DNA of 64,000 nt from Hymenobacter properus (GCF_015694735.1 NZ_JADQDP010000003.1:310001-374000), one strand, 5' to 3'; counted from the stretch's first letter, positions 36,103 to 44,755 are shown. Made by a program: numbers and translations. The notes: generated by a model from the sequence alone, not told the origin.

Positions 36103-37257
36103 TTAGGCATGCGCACTCGCTACTGCCGGCCGCGCCCGCAGCCACCGCTGCAGCGGACGCTCCACCACTTGGTACAGGCCGATGCTGATGAGCGTGTAAG
36201 CCAGCAGGCAGACAAGGCTGTTGCTCGACACATACACCCGAAACAGGTAATCGACCGTGCCCAGGTGCAGCAGGTAGAGCACGTAGGAAGCGCGGCCCAG
36301 CAAGCTCAGCAACTTGGTTTCGAGCACCCAGCGCAACCAGGTTTGCTCGCTTATCAGGCCCCAAAGCAGGCTGCACACGAACACCGGCAGCACCACGCTG
36401 CCGGCCAGCATTTCGACGAGGTACCAGTCGGGGCCGGTGCTATCGAAGCAGGTGGGGCACTGGTGGTTGATGATGGCCGTGGCCAGCATGTAGAGCAGAA
36501 TGCCGGCAGCCCCGAGCAGCGTGTAGTGGCCGCGTCGGGCCAGGGGGCGCGGCTGCCGAACCACCCACAGACCCAGCGCCATGCCCCACACAAACTCGGC
36601 GCTGCGCCCGAAGAACGTCGTGCCCAGCACGAAGCGCGCATCCTGCATCAGGCCATAATAGGGCAGCTCGCGCGTGCAAAAAGCCATCAGCGCCAGCCCC
36701 AGCGCCAGCAGGGCCACGGGCACCAGCACCAGGCCGCGGGGGCGCCGCCGAAAGCCTAGCAGCAACAGCGGCGCGCACAGGTAAAACGTTTCCTCGACGG
36801 TGAGCGACCAGGCCGTGGGCACCCCCAGCGTGGCGAACTGGCCGAAATAGGCCCGCAGCAGGGTGAGGTTTAAAAAAACAGCCGCCGCCTTTTCCGGCCC
36901 CGAGTAGGCGGCGGTCCATTCCCACCAGCCGTGGGTGGGCCGCAAGAGCATGATGCCGAACGTGAAGGCCGTGAGCAGGAAATAAATGGGGTAGATGCGG
37001 GCAAAGCGGTTTTGGAGGTAGCGCCGAAACCAGGCCCAACTCAGCTCGAGGCCCTCGGCGTAGCGAATGGTGATGAGAAAGCCGCTGAGTACGAAAAAAA
37101 TGACCACGCCCAGGCCGAACTGGCTCAGGTACTGCACCACCCACATTTTGAAAAACGGCAGCGTGGGCGACGCCTCCACCGAGGCGAAGTGCACCAGCAC
37201 GACCATGTAGGCCGCCACGGCCCGCACGCCCGTCAGGGCCGGGAAATACGTTTTCAA
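36103..37257 (-). CDS. Acyltransferase 3 family membrane protein (OafA/YrhL type)
   Basis: A 384-residue inner-membrane acyltransferase with about ten membrane segments, of the family that O-acetylates surface polysaccharides or lipids. The N-terminus shows the family's GVRAVAAYMVVLVHF stretch with the key histidine, and FFVLSGFLITIRYAEG with WFRRYLQNRFARIYPIYF matches the cytosolic arginine-rich loop. GVPTAWSLTVEETFYL carries the conserved W-SL-VE-FYL motif. No C-terminal SGNH domain, so a short-type member. It converges with the macroglobulin gene (16-base gap) and has a perfect TAnnTTTG box 28 bases upstream. Confidence 0.92.
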   Translation of the reverse strand: MKTYFPALTGVRAVAAYMVVLVHFASVEASPTLPFFKMWVVQYLSQFGLGVVIFFVLSGFLITIRYAEGLELSWAWFRRYLQNRFARIYPIYFLLTAFTFGIMLLRPTHGWWEWTAAYSGPEKAAAVFLNLTLLRAYFGQFATLGVPTAWSLTVEETFYLCAPLLLLGFRRRPRGLVLVPVALLALGLALMAFCTRELPYYGLMQDARFVLGTTFFGRSAEFVWGMALGLWVVRQPRPLARRGHYTLLGAAGILLYMLATAIINHQCPTCFDSTGPDWYLVEMLAGSVVLPVFVCSLLWGLISEQTWLRWVLETKLLSLLGRASYVLYLLHLGTVDYLFRVYVSSNSLVCLLAYTLISIGLYQVVERPLQRWLRARPAVASAHA

Positions 37258-37284
37258 GTGCCCTTTGCGAGTTGGTTAACGCGG

Positions 37285-37292
37285 CAAAGGTA
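37285..37292 (-). promoter_or_regulatory. TAnnTTTG promoter element of the acyltransferase gene
   Basis: Minus-strand TACCTTTG, exact -7 match, 27 bases before the start codon at 37257. It lies between the two minus-strand genes, so the acyltransferase probably has its own promoter. Confidence 0.55.
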
Positions 37293-37361
37293 CCCGCGCC
37301 ATCGGTGCTGCCGCGGGCCCGCTTTAAGCAGGGTTCTGCGGCTGGGCCTTGGGCTCCGTGC

Positions 37362-38114
37362 TCAAATCATTTCCTCCGGCCGCACCGCCACCGGGCGCTT
37401 GCGCACCGAGTCGTACACCACCAGCGCCACCAGCAGGCCCAGCAAAATCAGCGAGGAGCCCTGGGTGCCGAAGCCCAGCCCGTTCTTCTCAACCGGCTTG
37501 GTGAGCAGGTCGCCGAAGGTGGCGCCGAAGGGCCGGGTGAGCACAAACGCTACCCAGAACAGCAGCACCCGCGAAATGTGGGTGAAGTAGTACAGCGCTA
37601 CCACCACTGCCAGCGCGCCACCGATGAGCAGCGCCCCGCCGCCGAAACCCAGCCCCGAGTCGTCGGCCAGGAAATCGCCCAGGGCCGTGCCCAGCGTGTT
37701 TGAGAACAGGATGGCGGCCCAGTAGAACAGCTCGGCCCGGCGCGACTGCACCTCGGTTACGGAAAGCGACTTTTCGCTCAGCCACCACCCGCCCAGGATG
37801 GCCAGCAGGATGGCGACCAGCAGGGCCGCGCCGGTGGCGTAGCCCAGGCCCAGGGTGCGGTCCATGTAGTCCGACATGGTGGTGCCGGCCGTGCTGGTGG
37901 CCAGAATCACGGCCCAGTACAGCGCCGGAATGTAGCGCCGGGCCGCCAGCTGCCCGGCAAGCGTCGCCAGGAAAAACCCAATGAGAATGAGCGAGCTAAC
38001 GGCATAACCCACCTTCATAGTCTGGGCCAGCTGGTCGCCGGCGGTTTCGCCCAGCGTGGTAGCGCAGATTTTCATTATCCAGAACAGCAGGGTGACTTCC
38101 GGGATTTTCTTCAT
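37362..38114 (-). CDS. COG4705-type membrane protein with four internal repeats
   Basis: A 250-residue protein with about eight hydrophobic segments. Four repeat units can be read at residues 11-43, 66-98, 131-163 and 186-224. Each has a first helix, a central TxxGxxxxDxL-like turn (TLGETAGDQL, TAGTTMSDYM, TLGTALGDFL, PFGATFGDLL) and a Gly-Tyr/Phe-Gly turn (KVGYAV, GLGYATG, GLGFGGG, GLGFGTQG) leading to the next helix. It resembles the uncharacterised COG4705 membrane proteins. The repeated acidic residue in a membrane turn suggests ion or metal handling, but that is only inference. It precedes the acyltransferase on the same strand with a 104-base gap. Confidence 0.8.
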   Translation of the reverse strand: MKKIPEVTLLFWIMKICATTLGETAGDQLAQTMKVGYAVSSLILIGFFLATLAGQLAARRYIPALYWAVILATSTAGTTMSDYMDRTLGLGYATGAALLVAILLAILGGWWLSEKSLSVTEVQSRRAELFYWAAILFSNTLGTALGDFLADDSGLGFGGGALLIGGALAVVVALYYFTHISRVLLFWVAFVLTRPFGATFGDLLTKPVEKNGLGFGTQGSSLILLGLLVALVVYDSVRKRPVAVRPEEMI

Positions 38115-38254
38115 AACAGGCGCTTACGCATTTACTGCGCCAAACATCGCGCTCGATTCTGAAGGAATTGGGAAGGGACGACGCGCATCCTGCCCAGACG
38201 TGTTCCACCTTAAAAGATTATTTAAGCAGTCGTTAAAATCAATTAGCGCGTCAT

Positions 38255-38812
38255 GCAGAGCGCAGCCTCACCGACCTCTACAACGTGGTGGAGAAGCTGC
38301 GCGCCAACCAGCCCCTCACCCCCAAAGACCAGACCGTGAATCAGCAGGGCCTGGCCTCCGTCGTCCTCAGCCTGCACCAGCAGCTCGACGCCGCCGTGGC
38401 CGAGGCCTACGCCTGGCCCCCCGCCCTGCCCGACGCCGAGATTCTCACGCGCCTGGTGCGGCTCAACCACGAGCGCGCCCGCGAGGAGCAGGCCGGCCAC
38501 GTCCGCTACCTGCGCCCCGCCTACCAGGCGAAAGGGAATAAGGAACAAGGGATAGGGAATACGGCCACCCAGGCCGACCTGGCCCTGGCCGCATCCCCTG
38601 TGCCTTCCGCCCCTATCCCCTTTCCCACCGAGCTGGCCCAGCAGATGCAGGCCCTGCGCGACGCCGTGGGCCAGGCCGGCCAACCCGTGACGGCCGCGCA
38701 GGTAGCCGCGCAGTTCCGCCGCGTGAAAGCGGACAAAGTATTGCCACTTTTAAATACACTTGCGGCACTATCCTTGCTCCGAGAAACCGCTGCGGGGCAG
38801 TTTGCTCCGTAG
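38255..38812 (+). pseudogene. Remnant of the C-terminal end of an MmeI-like DNA methyltransferase/restriction enzyme (copy 1)
   Basis: An open frame without a credible start. It reads SLTDLYN (38264 on), then a helix with LHQQLDAAVAEAYAW, LPDAEILTRLVRLNHERARE and YLRPAYQ, and a last winged-helix part (QPVTAAQVAAQFRRVKADKV). This order is the usual C-terminus of MmeI-like class I DNA methyltransferases fused to restriction enzymes. The nuclease, methylase and target recognition parts are missing, so it is a remnant. A 46-residue linker between the two parts coincides with an imperfect inverted repeat (38531-38623). The left junction lies on a half copy of the family B repeat. Whether the fragment is translated is unknown. 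Confidence 0.65.
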
Positions 38813-38859
38813 GGTTCGGGCCGGTCGGCTCGGGCGGCTTCACGCTTTAGCTGGGTTCT

Positions 38860-40605
38860 ATGCACTTTTCTACACGTTTTCTGGTGGCCCGGCTGGTTGC
38901 CGTATGCATGGGCCTGTGCCTTGCGCTGGGTTCGGTGGCCCAAACTGTACCCACTTGGGTGGGGGTGCGCAGCCTGAACAACTCAAATGGGCACTTGGCC
39001 CTGGGCATGAAGGCGGCCGAGACGGACGCCGCCGGCAATAGTTACGTGCTGGGCGACTTTACCGGCACCGTGTCGGTGGGCGGCACCAGCCTCAGCAGCG
39101 GCCAGAGCTTCGACGTGTACCTGGCCAAGTACACGCCGGCCGGCCAGCTGGCCTGGGTGCGCCAGCTTAGCTCGCCCGGAAACGAAAAGGCCGGCGACCT
39201 GGCCCTGGACGCGGCCGGCAACGTGTACGTCTCGGGCACCTTCGGCGGCAACATTCAGTTGAGCCCAACGCTGGCCCTGGCGTTTGCGCCCGTTCGCGAT
39301 GGTCCCACCAATTACCTTTTTGTGGTGCGCTACTCCCCGCTGGGCCAGCCCGAGTGGGCGCAGCAAACCACCTCGCCGGTTCTTTCTCCGGCGCTGGCCA
39401 GCACCACGTCCGTCAACAGCATGGCCGTGACGCCCACCGGCATGTTGTACGTGTCCGGGGTGTTCACCGTGGCCGCCCGGCTGGGGGCCACCACGGTGGC
39501 CGTGCCCGGCGGCTCGCCCTACGGACAAGGCGTGTTCGTGGCGGGCTTCGCGACGGCCACCGGCCAGCCGCAGTTGCTGGCCATGCCCGTTTATGTGCGC
39601 GTACCCGCCGTCAACGGCCTTTCGGCCTACCTGCAGGTGGCCGCCGGCCCCGCCGGCGAATTATACCTGGCCGCGCTCTTCTCCAACCGACTGGAGGCCA
39701 ACACCAACACCGGCAGCAGCGCGTTCAGTAGCCGGGGTGGCTCCGATGTACTACTGGCCAAGCTGAACCCCCAGGGCCAGGCCGAATGGATAGAGCAGTT
39801 GGGCGGCGTCGGCGCCGACTGGGTATGCGGCACGAAAACCGATGCCGCGGGCAACGTGTACGTGGCCGGCACCTGCGGTGCCGCGGCCACCTTTGGCAGC
39901 ACCACCGTGGCCAGTGCCGGCCCCCGCGACAACTACTTGGCCAAGTATACGCCCCAAGGCACGCTGGAGTGGGTGCAAACCAGCGGGGGCCCCACCAATG
40001 GCATGATGGGCGAACGGTGCCTCCGCCTCGACGCGAGCGGCAACGCCTATCTGGCGAGCACCTTCTCGGCCAGCGCGCAGTTTGGGCCGCTGACCGTGAC
40101 CAGCAACACCACCTCCCTCGACCTCGTGGTGGCCTGCTACTCCCCGCAAGGGCAGGTGCTCTGGGTGCAGCAGTCTTCCGGCCCCGGCCATGAAGTGGCC
40201 GAGCAACTAACCCTTGGCCCCAACAACGAGCTGTCCGTGTTCGGGCGCTGCAACAACAGCCTCTACTGCTACTTCGGCGCCAACCTGTTCACGCTCCCAG
40301 CCGGTGCTGCGGATGACTCGTTTGTGGCGCGCTTGGGCATCGACGCCACCATCACGAGCACCCGTGTGGCGGGTACGTTGCCACTGACGGCCTACCCCAA
40401 CCCGGCCACCGCGCAAGTGCACCTGCCGGCAACGCTAGTGGGGGCCCGCATTCAACTGCTTGACGCCCTGGGCCGCACCGTGCGCGAAACCACTGTTTCG
40501 GCTACCGGAGAAGTATTCGTGCTTGGCTTGGTGCCGGGCATCTATACCCTGCGCGCCACCGACAAGCAAGGCCAGCCGCACGCTGCCCGCGTGACGGTAG
40601 AGTAG
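38860..40605 (+). CDS. T9SS-exported SBBP-type repeat protein 1
   Basis: A 581-residue secreted protein. The signal peptide (LVAVCMGLCLALGSVAQ) is followed by about seven beta-propeller-like units with the SBBP-type mark TDAAGNVYVAGT, each continuing with a strand such as DVYLAKYTPAGQLAWVRQL. The last 75 residues are a T9SS type A sorting domain (YPNPATAQVHLPATLVGARI; LVPGIYTLRATD; final VTVE). It should cross the outer membrane by type IX secretion, be processed at the sorting domain, and stay on or leave the cell surface. Ligand or enzymatic role is unknown. A methyltransferase remnant lies just before it, and another begins exactly after its stop codon, in the same frame. Confidence 0.9.
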   Translation: MHFSTRFLVARLVAVCMGLCLALGSVAQTVPTWVGVRSLNNSNGHLALGMKAAETDAAGNSYVLGDFTGTVSVGGTSLSSGQSFDVYLAKYTPAGQLAWVRQLSSPGNEKAGDLALDAAGNVYVSGTFGGNIQLSPTLALAFAPVRDGPTNYLFVVRYSPLGQPEWAQQTTSPVLSPALASTTSVNSMAVTPTGMLYVSGVFTVAARLGATTVAVPGGSPYGQGVFVAGFATATGQPQLLAMPVYVRVPAVNGLSAYLQVAAGPAGELYLAALFSNRLEANTNTGSSAFSSRGGSDVLLAKLNPQGQAEWIEQLGGVGADWVCGTKTDAAGNVYVAGTCGAAATFGSTTVASAGPRDNYLAKYTPQGTLEWVQTSGGPTNGMMGERCLRLDASGNAYLASTFSASAQFGPLTVTSNTTSLDLVVACYSPQGQVLWVQQSSGPGHEVAEQLTLGPNNELSVFGRCNNSLYCYFGANLFTLPAGAADDSFVARLGIDATITSTRVAGTLPLTAYPNPATAQVHLPATLVGARIQLLDALGRTVRETTVSATGEVFVLGLVPGIYTLRATDKQGQPHAARVTVE

Positions 40606-41007
40606 CGCGCCCTGCCCGAGGCCGAGCGGCTCACGCGCCTGGTGCGCCTCAACCACGAGCGCGCCCGCGAGGAACAGGCCGGCCACCAGCGCTACCTGCG
40701 CCCCGCCTACCAAGCCCCCGAAACTAAGCAGGCGAAACTCTCTTTGCTCACCGCAGCAGCCTTTCCGGCCCCCGGCCGGTCCTCCCTTCAGACGGGGGGA
40801 ATCGCTCTCCAAGCCTGGCCCGCCGAACTGGCCCAGCAGATGCAGGCCCGGCGCCACGCCCTGCAGCAAGCCGGCCAGCCACTAACAGCCACCCAGGCAG
40901 CCGCCGGTTTCAAACGTGTAAAAGCAAACAAAATACAGCCTCTCCTCCAAGCACTTGCAACAATACCCTTACTCCGCAAAACGCACGAAGAAGCTTACGC
41001 CATTTAA
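40606..41007 (+). pseudogene. Remnant of the C-terminal end of an MmeI-like DNA methyltransferase/restriction enzyme (copy 2)
   Basis: Starts directly after the TAG of the preceding gene, in the same frame, and lacks the SLTDLYN part of copy 1. ALPEAERLTRLVRLNHERAR and YLRPAYQ are about 90% identical to copy 1 over roughly 100 bases, while the linker is unrelated and the winged-helix part (QPLTATQAAAGFKRVKANKI) is only about 60% identical. It ends 26 bases before the next T9SS gene. No start codon of its own is plausible; a reading-through product would fuse it to the T9SS protein. Confidence 0.65.
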
Positions 41008-41033
41008 TCTTCCACCTTTCCCCTGAGCCGCTT

Positions 41034-42779
41034 ATGCCTACTCCTACTCTTGCATCCGTTCGAATTGCCGGCCTGCTCCTAGGCGGCTTATTGTGCAGCC
41101 AGGGCAGTGCCCACGCCCAAACCACCCCCGCCTGGACCCGCGCGGCCAGCACACGCGACTACCTGTCCATCCACAGTGGTAGCATTCGCCATCTCGATGC
41201 CGCGGGCAACGTGTACGAAGTGGGCCAATTTAGCGTAGCGGCCAGTGTGGGCCGAACCTACCTGTATAGCCAAGGCAGCTACGATGGCTACCTGGGCAAG
41301 TACAACGCCGACGGCACCACGGCCTGGGTGCGGCAGTTTGGCTCTGCGGGCGAGGATGGAGCCGCGGATGTAGCATTCGATGCGGCCGGCAACGCCTATG
41401 TAGTGGGCACCTACACGGAGGCCTTGAACCTGGGCAACGGCGTCAGGCTGGATGCAGCCCCCAATTCCGGCCAGAAGGTATTCATCGCCAAGTACGCCCC
41501 CAACGGCACCCCGCTGTGGGCCCAGCACAATGACTCTTACCCTGGCACGATGCTACCCACCTGCCCGCCTACAGCCCGCGTGCTCGGGGTACAGGTCGAT
41601 TCGGCTAATCACGTAAACGTGACCTGCGTCTATGGTTTGGCCACCAATTTCGGCTTCGGTGGCATGCTGCCGTCGACGCCCTTGCCCAACCGGAGCAAGC
41701 CGGGAGCCAACAGCGTATACCTGGCCCGCTTTTCGGCTACTACCGGCACGCCGCTGAGCCTAAAGCCCATCCTGTACATTTCCCCATCGGTTACGGCTGG
41801 CGGCCTGGCCTTTCAGCAGCGCCTGCTTACCACCCCTACCGGCGGCACCTACTTGGTGGCCAATTACGTGGCAGCTCCTTCGTTCAGCACCGGGCTGGCT
41901 TTCGCTGAGACGGCCAGCCCCGATGTGCTGGTAGCCAAATACAACGCCTCGGGCCTGGTAGAATGGGCCCGCACCTTTGGTGGCCCCGACTGGGACGAGC
42001 TAACCGATGCCCGCACCGATGCCGCTGGCAACCTCTACATCACGGGCTCATTTAAGCAGTCGCTCCGGTTTGGCAGTACCACGCTGGCCGGCGCCGGCGC
42101 CGAGGACGGCTTTCTGGTAAAATATTCGCCCGAGGGCGTTGAGCAGTGGGCGCAGTCGCTGACCAGTCCCGGCGCCGACATCCTTCGCGGCCTGTGCGTA
42201 GACCCCGCTGGTAATGCCTACGTCACGGGCGGCTATGCGCCTCAGGCCCGCCTTGGCGGCACGGCTCTGGCTTCGGCTGGCCAGCTGGATATTGTGGTGG
42301 CTGCGTTCACCCCCAAGGGCCAGCTGAACTGGCTGCAGCGGGCCGGCGGCACCCAGGACGACGAGGGTTTCAGCCTGGGCTTCACCGCCGAAGGCCGCTT
42401 GCGCGTGTTTGGCTACACGGGTACCAGCGCTAGTTTCGATGCCATTCCGGTTTATTACGGCTATGCCTGGGCCGGCTTTGTGGCCGAGCTAGCCGCTTCG
42501 CCGCAGGCCGCGCCCCCGGCCGAGCCCCTCGAGGATGCTCCCCTCCCCGGCCAAGCGCTGCAGCCCTACCCCAACCCGGCTACTGCGCAGCTGCACTTGC
42601 CGGGCCTCGCCGCCGGCACCCGCGTGCAGCTGCTCGATGCGCTGGGCCGCGTCGTGCGCGAAACCACCGTTTCGGCCGCAGCCGAAGTGTCGGTGCAGGG
42701 CTTGGCGCCGGGGATGTACTCGTTGCGGGCCACCGATGCGCAAAGTCAGCGATACGTGGGGCGCGTGGCGGTAGAGTAG
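41034..42779 (+). CDS. T9SS-exported SBBP-type repeat protein 2
   Basis: A 581-residue secreted protein of the same type and by chance the same length as the one before. Signal peptide (IAGLLLGGLLCSQGSAHAQ), then propeller units marked DAAGNVYEVGQF, DAAGNAYVVGTY, DAAGNLYITGSF and DPAGNAYVTGGY, and a T9SS type A sorting domain (YPNPATAQLHLPGLAAGTRV; LAPGMYSLRATD; ends VAVE). The sorting domains of the two neighbours are about 75% identical, the propellers much less, so the C-termini are homogenised or under stronger constraint. The gene ends before a clear terminator. Confidence 0.9.
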   Translation: MPTPTLASVRIAGLLLGGLLCSQGSAHAQTTPAWTRAASTRDYLSIHSGSIRHLDAAGNVYEVGQFSVAASVGRTYLYSQGSYDGYLGKYNADGTTAWVRQFGSAGEDGAADVAFDAAGNAYVVGTYTEALNLGNGVRLDAAPNSGQKVFIAKYAPNGTPLWAQHNDSYPGTMLPTCPPTARVLGVQVDSANHVNVTCVYGLATNFGFGGMLPSTPLPNRSKPGANSVYLARFSATTGTPLSLKPILYISPSVTAGGLAFQQRLLTTPTGGTYLVANYVAAPSFSTGLAFAETASPDVLVAKYNASGLVEWARTFGGPDWDELTDARTDAAGNLYITGSFKQSLRFGSTTLAGAGAEDGFLVKYSPEGVEQWAQSLTSPGADILRGLCVDPAGNAYVTGGYAPQARLGGTALASAGQLDIVVAAFTPKGQLNWLQRAGGTQDDEGFSLGFTAEGRLRVFGYTGTSASFDAIPVYYGYAWAGFVAELAASPQAAPPAEPLEDAPLPGQALQPYPNPATAQLHLPGLAAGTRVQLLDALGRVVRETTVSAAAEVSVQGLAPGMYSLRATDAQSQRYVGRVAVE

Positions 42780-42817
42780 GCGGCCCAAGCAAGCATAAAT
42801 AGCCCCGCATGAAAAGA

Positions 42818-42849
42818 GCCCCGTCCGGTGAAGGTCGGGGCCCTTTTTT
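42818..42849 (+). terminator. Terminator after T9SS protein 2
   Basis: GCCCCG and CGGGGC arms with an imperfect loop, followed by CCCTTTTTT, 39 bases after the stop codon. Confidence 0.75.
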
Positions 42850-42875
42850 CACCTTTTCGGAGGCGATTTGTAGCG

Positions 42876-42913
42876 AAAAAAAAGGCCGTTTCCAGATTAG
42901 AAACGGCCTTTTT
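42876..42913 (-). terminator. Terminator of the initiator tRNA
   Basis: AAAGGCCGTTTC and GAAACGGCCTTT are perfect 12-base arms around a seven-base loop, with A and T runs on both outer sides, so it can work in both directions. It lies 7 bases after the mature end of the tRNA on the minus strand. Confidence 0.85.
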
Positions 42914-42919
42914 ACTAGG

Positions 42920-42992
<73 letters not shown>

Positions 42993-43005
42993 CTGTTTGG
43001 TTCTG

Positions 43006-43035
43006 CAAAAGTACGGCGTTTTTCTGAGCCGGCAA
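43006..43035 (-). promoter_or_regulatory. Promoter of the initiator tRNA
   Basis: Minus-strand TTG (43033-43035), 19-base spacer, TACTTTTG (43006-43013): complete TTG-N19-TAnnTTTG consensus, ending 13 bases before tRNA position 1. Confidence 0.85.
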
Positions 43036-43111
43036 TTATTTGGTCGATAATAATTGCTTAACACGGCTAACCTGCTAGCCAACAGCTGGTAATTTTTCCG
43101 TCGCTCGGGCG

Positions 43112-43306
43112 CTAGGCCCGGTCGCCGGTGGCTTTTACGAGGTTGATGCCGGCAAAGAAGAAGATGAGGCCCACCACGAAGGGAACGATGGAGTTCATCT
43201 TGCTGAGGCCGATGCCGCCAATGCCCAGGAAAGCCAGCGCGCCGATGATGATGCCGACGATGCCTAAAACCGTGAGAATGGTGCCAAACGTGCGTTTCTG
43301 ATTCAT
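43112..43306 (-). CDS. Small two-helix membrane protein
   Basis: A 64-residue protein with two membrane segments (TILTVLGIVGIIIGALAFLG and VPFVVGLIFFFAGINLV) joined by a Gly-rich turn (IGGIGLSKMNS). The size and glycine pattern resemble small inner-membrane proteins common in Bacteroidota; function unknown. The basic MNQKRTF start and KATGDRA end fit cytoplasmic ends. It has no close partner: the MFS gene is divergent. Confidence 0.75.
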   Translation of the reverse strand: MNQKRTFGTILTVLGIVGIIIGALAFLGIGGIGLSKMNSIVPFVVGLIFFFAGINLVKATGDRA

Positions 43307-43498
43307 GGCTGTAAAGTCTTAAAAGAAGATAGTCAAGGAAAACCGGCCGGGCCGGGATAGCGCCTCATACGCCAACGGCCGGCAAATGGATAGGCGCCCG
43401 GTCGAAAGGCGACCCGGCGCGGCGCCATTGGCGGGCGCGGACCGCAGCCCGCGCCGGCCTAATTCCCCATCTTTGCTATCTACTTTAGCTTTATTGCC

Positions 43499-44755
43499 AT
43501 GGCATCGCAGCGCTCCCCGGCCCTTGGGTTCATCTTCGTCACGCTGCTGATTGACGTCAGCGGGCTTGGCATCATCATTCCGGTGGTACCCACACTCATT
43601 CGGCAGCTCACGGGCGAGGGGCTGAGCCAAGCGGCCGTGTACTCGGGCTGGCTCACGTTTGCCTACGCGGGGGCGCAGTTCTGCTTTGCGCCCATCATGG
43701 GCGGGCTCAGCGACAAGTGGGGGCGGCGGCCGGTGCTACTGGCGGCGCTGCTGGGCCTGGGGCTCGACTACATCTTCCTGAGCTTCGCGCCTACACTGGC
43801 CTGGCTGTTTGTGGGGCGCGTGGTGGCGGGCATCACGGGGGCCAGCTTCACCACGGCCACGGCCTACATTGCCGATATCAGCACGCCCGAAAACCGGGCC
43901 CAGAACTTCGGCATGGTGGGTGTGGCCTTTGGGCTGGGCTTCATCATCGGGCCGGCGGTGGGCGGGCTGCTGGCGGGCTTCGGCTCGCGGGTGCCATTTA
44001 TGGTGGCGGCGGGGCTGAGTTTGTGCAACTTCCTGTATGGCCTGCTGGTGCTGCCCGAGTCGCTGGCCCCCGACAAGCGCCGGGCTTTTGAGTGGACGCG
44101 GGCCAACCCCGTGGCCTCGCTGCTGCGCCTGAAGCGCTACCCGGCGGTGCTGGGCCTGGTGGCCTCGCTGGTGCTCATCTACCTGGCCGGCTCGTCCATT
44201 CAGTCGGTCTGGACGTTTTACACCGAGCTTAAGTTTGGCTGGGCGGAGAAGATGGTGGGCATTTCGCTGGGCGTTATCGGCTTGTTTTCGGCGCTGGTGC
44301 AGGGCGGGCTGGTGCGCGTGGCCATCCCAAAACTGGGCGCGGCGCGGGCCATCGTGCTGGGGCTGCTGTGCTACACGGTGGGCTTCGTGCTGTTTGCCTT
44401 TGCCTGGCGCGGCTGGATGATGCTAGCGTTTCTGGCGCCTTACTGCCTGGGCGGCATTGCGGGGCCGGCGCTGCAAAGCACCATTTCGGGCCAGGTGCCG
44501 GCCAACGAGCAGGGCGAGCTGCAAGGCGCCCTCACCAGCCTGATGAGCGTGACCGGCGTGGTGGGCCCGCTGCTTATGACGGGCCTGTTCCGCTACTTCA
44601 CCCGCGACGAAGCGCCGGTGCACTTTCCGGGCGCGCCGTTTCTGCTAGGAGCGGTGCTGGCGCTGGGCAGCGCGGCGCTGGCCCTGCGCTCGCTGCGGCG
44701 GCACCCGCCCGTGGAAGCCGGCGCCCCCGCGGCCGAGGCCATGCCCGCGCACTAA
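43499..44755 (+). CDS. MFS transporter, TetA/TCR-like
   Basis: A 418-residue major facilitator with about twelve membrane segments, grouped with tetracycline-resistance-type and MdtG-like exporters. The family marks are the N-terminal DVSGLGIIIPVVPTLIRQL, the A motif GGLSDKWGRRPVLLAALLG and the C motif GMVGVAFGLGFIIGPAVGGL. Similar chromosomal genes are common in Bacteroidota and are usually not true tetracycline resistance genes, so substrate is left open. No TetR regulator is adjacent. A box CATCTTTG (one mismatch to TAnnTTTG) is upstream at 43468. Confidence 0.92.
   Translation: MASQRSPALGFIFVTLLIDVSGLGIIIPVVPTLIRQLTGEGLSQAAVYSGWLTFAYAGAQFCFAPIMGGLSDKWGRRPVLLAALLGLGLDYIFLSFAPTLAWLFVGRVVAGITGASFTTATAYIADISTPENRAQNFGMVGVAFGLGFIIGPAVGGLLAGFGSRVPFMVAAGLSLCNFLYGLLVLPESLAPDKRRAFEWTRANPVASLLRLKRYPAVLGLVASLVLIYLAGSSIQSVWTFYTELKFGWAEKMVGISLGVIGLFSALVQGGLVRVAIPKLGAARAIVLGLLCYTVGFVLFAFAWRGWMMLAFLAPYCLGGIAGPALQSTISGQVPANEQGELQGALTSLMSVTGVVGPLLMTGLFRYFTRDEAPVHFPGAPFLLGAVLALGSAALALRSLRRHPPVEAGAPAAEAMPAH

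Noticed and set aside
38255..41007. Active restriction-modification system
   Set aside because: Only C-terminal fragments are present; no nuclease motif, no methylase NPPY or FxGxG motif, no target recognition domain.
43499..44755. Tetracycline resistance gene
   Set aside because: The MFS protein is TetA-like in family but has no adjacent TetR, no mobile element, and matches the base composition of its neighbours.
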